From Elysia marginata (lineage: Eukaryota > Mollusca > Gastropoda > Plakobranchidae): DNA of 20,550 nucleotides. The stretch's first letter is position 1, and each line of letters starts with the position of its first letter. The position numbers and the translations under genes were made by a program. Positions 10,113 to 18,196 of this stretch are shown here, piece after piece. The stretch covers positions 1 to 20,550 of the forward strand of contig BMAT01003868.1 of NCBI GenBank assembly GCA_019649035.1, in the 5' to 3' direction. The notes under the pieces are model-generated. The model worked only from the letters and a program-made list of their open reading frames with translations, did not search any database and was not told the origin of the DNA.

Positions 10113-10574
10113 TTAAATGTCTTTCAATGTTTCATGGTCGCACTCCATATAGTATGCCCGTTTCAAGATACTTTGCTCAATCGCAATACCGTGAGTCCGG
10201 GTAAGCACGCTAAGAATTTTTGACATACATGTAATCGAGTTCCTTTTTTGATAGATGCACCAATCTTTATAAAAAATATAGTTGTCACATATGCTCCATC
10301 TGTTAGTTTCTTTGGGCAAACAACTGCAGAACTCTTTAACTGTGAGGCCTCCCCGTACTACATGTCTAATGTAACAATTCACGTCAGCTGCCCCTGAATC
10401 GAAATTAGTACAACTTAAAACCGTGATATAGTCCTGAAATTGTAGAGTGGGATACTTGCATAGCACAATGCCACAGCTTGCATCTATTTTGACACTGGAT
10501 AAAGAAAGATTGCGAGGTATTTTCGTGAGGGGGTCTACTTCCAGCAGTGGAGGAACACAGCCTCGTAGAAAATC
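10113..10574 (-). pseudogene. Open frame of 153 codons, possible exon or remnant of a transposon protein
   Basis: The minus strand is open from the stop at 10575-10577 to a TAA at 10113-10115. No methionine lies near its start. Just before the frame opens is a pyrimidine-rich stretch ending CCTACCTAAG, which could be a splice acceptor, making this an internal or last exon. The translation is mixed in composition with several Cys and aromatic residues (for example RHVVRGGLTVKEFCSCLP and ICDNYIFYKDWCIY), and I match it to no family. Neighbouring minus-strand frames (10405-10641, 10911-11114) could be shifted parts of one gene. Its place inside a TIR element makes a transposase relic the first hypothesis, but chance openness cannot be excluded. 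Confidence 0.3.
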
Positions 10575-10577
10575 TTA

Positions 10578-11579
10578 GGTAGGTAGGAAACATGCATTGA
10601 TGTGAAGTCAAAACAGCCTGAAGGTCTATGAGCAATAGCAAAGGTTTGATGTCTCTTTTTACATTTGGCTATTGACTTTTCTTCTTGAGTGCATTGGTAC
10701 TCTTGTAATTATGTGGTCATTCTATGTCGATCTGATCATGCTCAACAAATTATGTGAGGTATTGGTTTTTGCGTGTGTGGAACAATGTAAATTACTTTGG
10801 TTTGGATTGGAACAGTGCTTTTTGAGTGTCTTGATATCCAAGTCGTTAATGTTATTATCCCCTTTTGATGGTGTGATGGTTGAGACACTCACATGATCTA
10901 AAGTGAAATTTTACAATTTTTTGTCAGTATCAATGCACCAGCAATGTAACGGCATTGTGTTTTGTACTAGGTTGCGAAAGAAATTGTTTCGACGCTTTTT
11001 TATTGTCTTATCACTTTGTTGGACCACCAATCTCTTAAGGTCTGATCGGAAAGATTTTAAGAAGGGTCTAGTTAAGAACGTTTGGGCGCAGAGATTTGTC
11101 TTCACTGCATTCAATTTCAGATGATATGGTAAAAATCGCCTTTTTGTCTTTCCTTTCTTAATAGCGTGTACATCGACCAGGGGGTTGATGTAGATTCTCC
11201 ATTTCCGATAATGAATTTTCCACGTGTAAACTGTACATAATTATGCCTTACAGATTCCTCTCCTGCCACGGCAGTTGCAACTTCTCGCTTTTATATCTTT
11301 GGTCACCTTTCGATTACCGCTTATTTTCTTGTACTGGTGTTGTATAGTAGTCTTCCAACATACGACTCTCCTATCGCTCAATTTTGTCTGCTTCCCTTCT
11401 GGTTGTATACAATTTCTATGTCGGTCTGATGCGGAAAAAAAGAGTCGATTAAAACACATACTTTAGCTTTATTTAAAGGTGATTCTGTCGTTTCCACAGT
11501 GTGGTTTAGATTAAAATTGGAGGTCAACGAATTAAAGTTATCCTTTGACGTTGGTATTTAAGAGATCTATCTAATGAGG
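10578..11579. other. Transposon interior, unassigned
   Basis: About 1 kb with overlapping short open frames on both strands, none with a recognisable domain. An internal copy of the end motif, AGGTTTGATG, lies at 10642-10651. The minus frame at 11241-11459 ends in a small Cys-rich stretch (SCNCRGRRGICKA) that I cannot assign. Confidence 0.35.
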
Positions 11580-11750
11580 CCAGTTAATGATATTGTTGCA
11601 TGCTGCAACTCAAAGGGATCAGTTGTTAGTGATGTTAATGGCATTGATTACATAGAGCTAGTTCATTGTGATGATGAAGGCACCGGTTTTATAGGACCAG
11701 TTCGTAATGATGTTGAAGACATTGGTTTGATAGGACCAGTTGATGATTTT
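11580..11750 (+). repeat. 39-bp tandem repeat, open in one frame (13-residue periodicity)
   Basis: Units starting at 11607, 11646, 11685 and 11724, with a worn partial copy before them, have a period of exactly 39 bp. The best pair shares ATAGGACCAGTT and GATGTTGAAGACATT-like blocks. Since 39 is a multiple of 3, the frame from 11574 to 11756 stays open and encodes 13-residue repeats such as GFIGPVRNDVEDI followed by GLIGPVDD. Older units (NSKGSVVSDVNGI, DYIELVHCDDEGT) keep Asp/Val/Ile positions. The frame begins with ATG at 11574 and stops at 11754-11756. It may be a small acidic repeat protein exon or only a minisatellite that happens to be open. Confidence 0.55.
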
Positions 11751-11756
11751 TTTTAA

Positions 11757-12870
11757 GGAATCGTCTCAATGGGGTCAAACTCTGATAGTGTTGAACGCGT
11801 GGATTTTGTGTGATGGTTTTAAGGCATCGCTTCTAAATAACCGTTTTGTATGCATGGCTCTGTTTATATCAGTTGAGGATATTAATGGGCTCTGTAAGGA
11901 AGCCTCTTAGTTTAAAACATACTGAGAGCTCGGTTGAGAAAAAGGCCTACAGTTTTGGTTTTTTTTTAAAATTGATACCATGGAAAGTTGATTCTCGATC
12001 CTTTACCAAAATTCAAGTGGAATGAAACTAGATTGTAATAATGTTTTTTTTACTAAAAACCAATTGCACTGGCCTGTTATTACATCATCAAATTGTCCGC
12101 AACGGTGACAGTAGAGATTATATAGGTCACGCAGTTGGTCTAAAACAGCGCGCAATAGCTAAGCGATGGCACCACTTTTCGCAACATGCATTTTATTGGT
12201 CGTTCGTCAGCACTGGTCATACGCGACACTTGCAAGGTCAATATCATGTCATTTCGCTAGCAGGCGAGAGCATTGTATAATCCCGCTACCTATCCACCGC
12301 CCAATGGGTAGAGGAGCTATGATTGGAAGGAATCAGGAGAAGGTCTGTTTGGGTTGATCGGCATGTCACCCCATTTTAAGAAAAGGCATGCTCGCGCGAA
12401 CATTTCGTGAGTACGCTCATAACTGAGAAAGGAAGTGGACAAAGTAATTTGTTTTAAAGAAGGGGTGAGGTGGGTAGCTTACGGGTTCGATCGGAGGCTG
12501 GGGTGCTAAAGATGTACAATGGGCGGGATGGAACAGTTCGAGTTGATATATATATTTAAGTTTAGTCCCTACTTGTGAGACTAATCGTATCCTTTGCCCA
12601 ATGGACCTGCGATCAAATTGCTCAAGAAAAAAAATGAAAAAAAAACTTATCAATATATCAAACAAACTGAATACAGTTATTACCACCTTAATAAAAAGAA
12701 CGGAAGTGAGTGAATGAAATAATCATGAAAACTAGAACAAAAACAGATCAATAAGCAACTCCAGATTCTCCATAATACCACGCCAAATAAAAGTACTAAA
12801 GAATAAGTTTACAAGAGAAGACTTTACAGAGAAAATCTACATGCCCGAGTGCCAAAACTGTTAAAAACAA
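11757..12870. other. Transposon interior, unassigned
   Basis: About 1.1 kb without a convincing gene. The part from 12125 to 12330 is less AT-rich than its surroundings, contains several CG dinucleotides and has several CCAAT/ATTGG pentamers (near 12194, 12301, 12321). That could be a worn promoter region, but this is weak. Open frames at 12041-12280, 12166-12357 and 12417-12686 have no recognisable domains. Confidence 0.3.
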
Positions 12871-12977
12871 GCGCATCAAACCTCTGAATTGACAACAGAT
12901 GCGCCGATTCACCAAAACAGCTACTTCAGAGGTTTGATGCGCCGATTCACCAAAACAGCTACTTCAGAGGTTTGATG
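12871..12977. repeat. Right subterminal motif cluster with 38-bp tandem duplication
   Basis: GCGCATCAAACCTCTGA (12871-12887) and its perfect 17-bp inverse TCAGAGGTTTGATGCGC (12926-12942) can form a hairpin. A 38-bp unit starting GATGCGCCGATTCACC is tandemly duplicated (12898-12935 and 12936-12973) with almost no difference, so the duplication is recent or conserved. Each unit ends in CAGAGGTTT, part of the end motif. Confidence 0.85.
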
Positions 12978-12987
12978 TAACGGCCAT
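12929..12987 (-). repeat. Right terminal inverted repeat of the transposon
   Basis: This is the complement of the left end: read from 12987 on the minus strand it begins ATGGCCGTTACATCAAACCT and finishes TCGGCGCATCAAACCTC. The two TIRs are about 58 and 59 bp. Confidence 0.8.
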
Positions 12988-12988
12988 G

Positions 12989-15269
12989 GTAGTGCTTTTA
13001 ATCTATAACTGAAGTCTTTTGAAGATGATTGGAAAATGCATGTGTGTAGTGTATTCTACCCCTAAGATACATACATAATGTCTTAACAATTGATTAAGTG
13101 AACTAGTGTCTTCATTTCTCTGTACCTTCCTTACAAAGGTTAGAAAACAAGTATTTTTTTTAATGAAAAGGTTTAAAGGTTGTACTTCATTTAATCAATT
13201 AGCTCTCGGAGCTCATTAGAAAATGCATGTGTGTAGTGTACACTGTCCCTAACTCACACTACATAATGCCTTCACAATCTTTTAAGTCATTTGGTGTCTA
13301 CATTCAACGGTATCTTGCTTACAAAGGTAAGAAAACAAGTATTTTTAAATTTAAAGGTTTTAAGATTGTACTGCATTTAAGCCATAATTGAAGTCTCTTA
13401 AAGATGATCAGATCTTGCAGGAGTGCAGTGAAGACTGTTCCTAACTCACATACATAAAGCAATATACAATCCTTTTAGCGTATAGGTGACTGTAATATGC
13501 AGGTAAGTAGTATACACTTCCCCTTACTCACATACATAAAGCCTTGACAATCCTTTCAGTGTATGGGTGTCTACAGTCCACTGTATGTTCCTCACAAAGG
13601 TTAGAAAACATATTTTTAAATGGAAAGGTTTAAAGATTGTATTGCATTTTCGTCATAGTTAAAGACTCTTAAAGATGATTGGAACATGCAGGTGTGTAGT
13701 GTACACGGTTCCTAACTCCCAAACATAATGCCTTTACAATTCATTAAGTAAACTAGTGTGTACATTCGAGTGTATCTTCCTTACTAAGTCGGAAAACCTG
13801 TATTTTTCAAATGGAAAGGCTTAAAGGATGTACTGCCATTTAGTCATCGTTGAAGTCTCTTAAACATGATTGGTACATGCAGGTGTGTAGTATTCATTGT
13901 CCCTAACTCACATACATAAAAGTTTTCACAATCCTTTGAGTGTATTCGTGTCTACTCTCGACTGTATGTTCCTCACAAAGGTTAGACAATGGCGATCTTT
14001 AAAATGTAAAGGTTTCAATATTGTACTGCATTTGGGTCATAGTTAAAGTCTCTTGAAGATGATTGGAAAATTTATATGTGTAGTGTACACTGTCTCTAGC
14101 TTACATACATAAAACCTTTATAATCCTTTGAGTGTATTGGTGTCTACATTCGACTGTATGTTCCTCACAAAGGTCTGACAATGACGATCTTTTATATGTA
14201 AAGGTTTTAAGATTGTACTGCATTTAAGTCATAGTTAACTTTTCTTGAGGTTGACTGAAATAAGCAGATGTATAGTATACTCTGTCCTTAACTTACATAC
14301 AAAAACCCTTTACAATCCTTTAAGTCTACTGGTGTCTACATTTAACGGTATCTTCTTTACAAAGGTTAAAAAAAGAATTTTTTACATGGAAAGGTTCTCA
14401 GATTGTACTCCATTTCAGTTATAGATGATATTTCTTGTGTAGTGTACACTTTCTCTAACACACATACATAAAGCTTTTACAATCCTTTAAATAAACGTGT
14501 GTCTACATTCGACTGTATCTTCCTTACAAAGTTTAGAAAACAAGAATTCTTCAAATTGAAACGTTTCAAAATTGTACTGCATTTAAATCATAGTTGAAAT
14601 TTTGAAGATGATTGGAACAAGCAGGTCTAAAGTGAACACTCTTTCTAACTCACATACATAAAGCCTTTACAAAGCTTTGTGTGTGTTGGTAACTTCATTC
14701 GACTGTATATTTCTCACAAATGTTAGACAATAACGATCTTTGAAATGAAAAGGTTTTATGATTGTACTGCATTTAAGTATTCCTTTTATTTTTCTTGAAG
14801 ATGATTAGAATGTGTAGGTGTGTAGTGTCCACTGTCTCTAACTCACATACAAAAAGTTTTTACAATCTTTAAAATAAACTGGTGGCTACATTTAACTGTA
14901 TTTTCCTCAAAAAGGTTAGACAATGGCGATTTTTTAAATTAAAATGTTTCAAGATTGTACTGCATTCAAGTGATAATTAATATCAATTGAAGATAACTGG
15001 AATGTGCAGGTGTGTAGTTTTTACTGCACCCAACTCACGTACAAAAAGCCTTTACCATCCTTTTAGTGTACTAGTGTTTTCTTCCAACTGTATCTTCCTT
15101 ACAAAGGTTAGAAAACTAGTATTTTTCAAATGGAAAGGTTTCAAGATTGCACTGCATTTAAGTCATAATTGAAGTTTCTTGAAAATGAATGGAACAAGCA
15201 GGTGTGTAGTGTACACTGTCCCTATTTTATATACATAAAGCCTTTAAAATCCTTTTAGTTTTTTGGTTT
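12989..15269 (+). repeat. Satellite array, second block (about 12 monomers)
   Basis: This is the continuation of the ~190-bp satellite after the transposon, in the same orientation and phase. The TGTACTGCATTTAA landmark or variants recur near 13186, 13372, 13645, 13830, 14030, 14218, 14407, 14577, 14767, 14958 and 15157. Monomers here more often carry a core reading AGACAATGGCGATCTTT or AGACAATGACGATCTTT and the words CTTTGAGTGTAT or CTTTAAGTGTAC than the first block does. One copy near 13487 is a fused, internally deleted monomer. Confidence 0.93.
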
Positions 15270-15865
15270 TTGCTAACTTTTCTAATGACCTATTTTTTAA
15301 AGTCCAGAGATTTTAGAACCAAGCTACTCGGCTCATCCTCAAATGTAATATAGAGAACATGTTACACTCATGCTAAAAGAAAACTTCATTGGCTCCCTTT
15401 TCAGGCCAGATTAACTACAAGATTGCTATTCTCTTTCACAAATCTGTTCATAAAAACCTGCCATTATATGTAAGTGATCTTGTTCAGTTGTATGAACCAT
15501 CCAGACAACTACGGTCCGTCAATCTATTCCTCCTGAAAGTGCCTAAGAAAGAAAGTAAAAAGTTTGCAGATAGATCTTTACCCATGGCGCTCCATCAGTC
15601 TGGAATTCTCTACCTCAGTCATTGGGAGAAATTTCATCATTGACTGCTTTCAAATCAGGTCTTAAAACCCACCTGATGCAAGTCAATTTCTAGATATTTC
15701 GGTTTCCCTCTGAACAATATGGCAATTAATGAAAGTTTTCTAAGTCTGTAATGCAAGGATTGTACCTTTATACATGGATGTATTTGCTTTATATTTAAGT
15801 CCTATTTCATCGCATTGGGCCTCAAAAGAGAGGGCGGGATATAAATAAAATACAATATTATTAAA

Positions 15866-15904
<39 letters not shown>

Positions 15905-15910
15905 GTTATT
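15270..15910 (+). pseudogene. 5'-truncated CR1/L2-type LINE: ORF2 C-terminus and 3' end, decayed
   Basis: The translation gives the conserved tail that follows the reverse transcriptase in CR1/L2-type LINEs: NQATRLIL (15317), then HWLPFQAR (15387), then INYKIAILFHKS, YVSDLVQLYEPSRQLRS, then PSVWNSLP and FKSGLKTHL before a stop at 15691-15693. These motifs sit in three reading frames. Frameshifts fall near 15380, between QAR and INYK (about 15410) and near 15575, so it is dead. The 3' UTR ends GGGCGGGATATAAATAAAAT and an (ATT)n tail, as in L2-like elements. The element splits a satellite monomer at the CTGGTGTCT/ACATTCGACT point, and the left boundary is uncertain by a few bases. No clear target duplication is visible. 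Confidence 0.85.
15866..15910 (+). repeat. (ATT)n microsatellite tail of the LINE
   Basis: About 14 ATT units with one G interruption form the 3' terminus of the plus-strand LINE. L2-type elements typically end in short tandem tails rather than poly(A). The poly-Asn open frame on the minus strand is a by-product of this tract. Confidence 0.9.
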
Positions 15911-16182
15911 ACATTCGACCGTATACTCCTCACAAAGTTTAGATGATGACGATCTTTGAAATGTAAAGGTTTCAAGATTGTTCTGTATTTTATTCATAGT
16001 TAATATCTCCTGAAGATGACTGGAATGTGCAGGTTTGTAGTGTACACTGTCCTTAACTCACATAAAAAGCGTTTAAATCCTTTAAGTGTACTGGTGTCTA
16101 TATTTGACTGTATCTTCCTTACAGAGGTTAGATAATGAAGATCATTTCAAAATAAAGGTGTTAATATTGTATTGCATTTAAG
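15911..16182 (+). repeat. Satellite array, third block (about 1.4 monomers)
   Basis: The array resumes with ACATTCGACCGTAT, the point at which it broke before the LINE, and runs through one full monomer to ATTGCATTTAAG. There the minus-strand LINE interrupts it. Confidence 0.92.
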
Positions 16183-16325
16183 ATAAGATAAGATAAGATA
16201 CATTTTATTCATCCCACACGGAATTTGTTTTCACGGTTGCGTATCACATGTAAATGTACTAATACATATTGAACAGTAAAACATAGGAATGTTAATTAAG
16301 AGAAAAAATGCACACAAACACACTC
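16183..16325 (-). mobile_element. LINE 3' terminus with pentanucleotide tail
   Basis: The plus strand shows AGATA repeated four times (16181-16200), then CATTTTATTCATCCCACACG. On the minus strand this is a terminal GGGATGAATAAAATG followed by (TATCT)n. Ends of this pattern, a short GGGAT-AATAAA motif plus tandem tail, are familiar in L2 and related LINEs of animals. The tail touches the satellite at GCATTTAAG. Confidence 0.75.
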
Positions 16326-16391
16326 TAACTCTCTCTTCGTTTTTTCTCTCTCTCTGTGTCTCTTTCTCTTTGTTTTGGCCTCTCCGTCCCT

Positions 16392-16443
<52 letters not shown>

Positions 16444-16938
16444 CGCCATTTTCACCGCCTGTCGGTTATCTCAATGCAGCTTTGTCTCTACTCCTATGCC
16501 CCCCTCACACTCCCTCTTCCTCCCCTCTTCTCGGTATCCTGCTCGCCTCCCTCCCAACTTTCCATCGCCCATCCTGTCCTGCCTCCTCGTCTCCTGTTTC
16601 TCCTCTTTTCCTCGTCCTCCGCTCTGTCCTCTCGGCTTTCCTCTCAACTCCTGAAACACGCGACGTTTTCTCTACTCTCACTCTATGCCGCTTCTCTTTT
16701 CTTCTCATCTTTTCTGTGCCCATTTTTCTTTATTTTCCGACTTTGTCTTCTCTCCGTCTATGTCTTCTCTTAACCTCTCTCTATCTCTTTCTTGTTTTTA
16801 CCGCTCTCTGTTTCTCTCTCTCCGTCTCTCTATTTCTCCCACTGTATCTGTCTCTCTATCTCTCCTAGTCCATCTCTACCTGTCTGTCCCTGCCTGTTTG
16901 TCTCTGTTTGTATCTCTGCCTCTGTCTATGCCTGTCTA

Positions 16939-16981
<43 letters not shown>

Positions 16982-17010
16982 GTCTCTCTCTGTCTCTCTC
17001 TTCCTTTAAG
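16326..17010 (+). repeat. Pyrimidine-rich tract with (CT)n cores
   Basis: For about 690 bp the plus strand is overwhelmingly C and T. There is an uninterrupted (CT)n core near 16397-16439 and a second near 16945-17005 that includes a TCTG(TC)n sub-repeat. Open frames on both strands here (poly-Leu/Ser on plus, poly-Arg/Glu on minus) are artefacts of composition. It sits in the 3' part of the minus-strand LINE, where the strand transcribed with the LINE is purine-rich (GA). Confidence 0.9.
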
Positions 17011-17834
17011 TAAATCAGATCCGTACACAAAGATGTTTTACTTGTATTAAATATAATTATACATATTGCCACAGACCACTGATTGTTGGCTGAACTTAAA
17101 GAACATACATGAACACGCTTAGCAAGGAAGCGAGTAACAACTGGTGAAAATTTAACCATTTCATAACATAACATTAATTCATTTTACAACAAACATATAT
17201 GTACCTAAACACAAGTATAACATTTACTTTCTCACCCACTAAGGCTACGAATTACTAAAAAAAAATAGCCACCAGGGCTAGAAGGCACACAAATGAAAAA
17301 GTGCGTAAAAATAATGTATTCTGAAGTGCCACTAGGCAGAGTCAACTTCATCCGTACTTGGTCTAACCCTGAACCAGCACAAAGCTAGTTCCAAAACTTT
17401 GATAATTTCCACAGGACTGACACAAGACTTAGTTACAGACTGACGGCAACAGTGGGTATCAACGTTGAGTCCGGCTCTTGGACAAACTAGAGGCTGTTCC
17501 TTGCCCAGTATATAAAGGCATTTCTCGGACACAACTCATTAAAACTCACTATCCCGAAAACAAAGAATGAACAAGACAAGACAATGACGCCTTCTAAAAT
17601 ATTCATCTAACGATCAACAACTAATACCAACTAAAACAAATTTAAACCAATTTTTTTCTATCGGGAGGGTGAAAATCAACAAACAACTCAAACTGCTTAC
17701 AAATCAACTAATCGGGAACAATCTAGAAACTTCCCTGAACTAATTCAAATCAACTCCTGATACATATAGTCTACTAAATATTATATTGAGGCGATGGTAT
17801 AGAATCGAAGAAAGATGGCAAAACCAGATTGGTT
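17011..17834 (-). other. Probable LINE 3' untranslated region, unassigned
   Basis: About 820 bp between the pyrimidine tract and the end of the LINE coding region. It contains a 66-codon minus frame (17332-17532) without a recognisable domain. By position it is LINE 3' UTR or a further nested insertion; no inverted repeats or satellite pieces were seen. Confidence 0.4.
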
Positions 17835-17890
17835 TTTACGAAGTGTCTATGTTAAAGATACGAATTGATGATGGTAGAAATAAAAAGAGA
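17835..17890 (-). pseudogene. LINE ORF2 extreme C-terminus, downstream of the SINE
   Basis: On the minus strand the frame reads FLPSSIRIFNIDTS then stops. This matches the SFIPSAIRLLN-type ending of CR1/L2-type ORF2 proteins. The preceding part (VVPKSK, then RMIQI) lies at about 18198-18240 on the other side of the SINE, so the SINE splits the last codons of the ORF. Confidence 0.6.
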
Positions 17891-18196
17891 GCATTTTTAT
17901 ATAGCGCTTATCCACTCATGTGCTCTAAGCGCTTTACATGGGTTCCCCGACAGGCCATTCCTAACCAAAGTACCTTCTGAACCCACAGAGGAGTAGCAAG
18001 TTAAGCGCATCACTCTAGCATTCTGACAAGATCTTTCACTGCCTGTATCGGGTACTCGTTTAACGCATGAGTGAGGCGAAGAAATGTGTGTAAATAGCCT
18101 TTCTCACGGACTAAACGTCGACCTGCCGAAAGCAGGACTCGAACCCCGGACCTCTCGATCCGAAAGCCGAGCGTCTACCACTACACCACGACGCCA
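17891..18196 (-). mobile_element. Full-length tRNA-derived SINE with L2-like 3' tail (about 306 bp)
   Basis: The minus-strand head begins TGGCGTCGTGGTGTAGTGGT and has a good box A (TGGTGTAGTGG, 18178-18188) and an exact box B (GGTTCGAGTCC, 18135-18145), the internal Pol III promoter. The anticodon arm is degenerate, so this is a SINE and not a tRNA gene. A central region of about 180 bp that I cannot name follows. The 3' end (17891-17940) reads TGTAAAGCGCTTAGAGC, then GATAAGCGCTATATAAAAAT, closely like the tails of L2-clade LINEs and their partner SINEs. ATCATCA lies just outside both ends, a candidate target duplication. It sits inside a LINE whose own 3' end is different, so that LINE was not its partner. 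Confidence 0.85.

Larger units (their letters stand above)
9046..12988. mobile_element. 3.94-kb TIR DNA transposon inserted in the satellite
   Basis: The insert interrupts one satellite monomer between ATTGTA and TGC-TTTAA; the array resumes in the same phase on the right. Its ends are imperfect inverted repeats of about 58 bp (9049-9106 against 12929-12987). They share ATGGCCG, CAAACCT, a GGCTATTTT/AGCTGTTTT block, and TCGGCGCATCAAACCTC. Both ends also carry extra inverted copies of the 14-bp motif GCGCATCAAACCTC. The interior has no transposase I recognise, only short open frames, so it is either non-autonomous or decayed. TIR transposons of the hAT and P superfamilies make 8-bp duplications; the duplication here is either 4 bp (GTAG) or a decayed 8 bp, so no superfamily is assigned. 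Insertion, TIRs and phase are seen directly. Confidence 0.85.

Noticed and set aside
11241..11459. Cys-rich end (SCNCRGRRGICKA) as a zinc-binding transposase tail
   Set aside because: The stretch is too short, the spacing fits no family I can name, and the rest of the frame lacks support.
12125..12330. Promoter of the transposon gene (CCAAT boxes, more CG)
   Set aside because: The pentamers are frequent by chance, no TATA or initiator is positioned with them, and no convincing gene starts next to it. It is noted only as a weak possibility.
15740..15997. Minus-strand frame with a poly-Asn run
   Set aside because: The Asn run is the (ATT)n tail of the LINE and the rest is LINE 3' UTR and satellite.
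16231..17174. Several overlapping open frames of 60-170 codons on both strands
   Set aside because: They are translations of the (CT)n pyrimidine tract (Leu/Ser-rich on one strand, Arg/Glu-rich on the other) and have no gene structure.
17332..17532. Minus-strand 66-codon open frame as a small gene
   Set aside because: The apparent start is GTG, no domain is recognisable, and it lies inside the LINE insertion beyond the ORF2 stop.
18117..18196. Functional tRNA gene on the minus strand
   Set aside because: Box A and box B are good, but the anticodon arm is degenerate, the acceptor does not close, and a SINE body with an L2-like tail follows directly.
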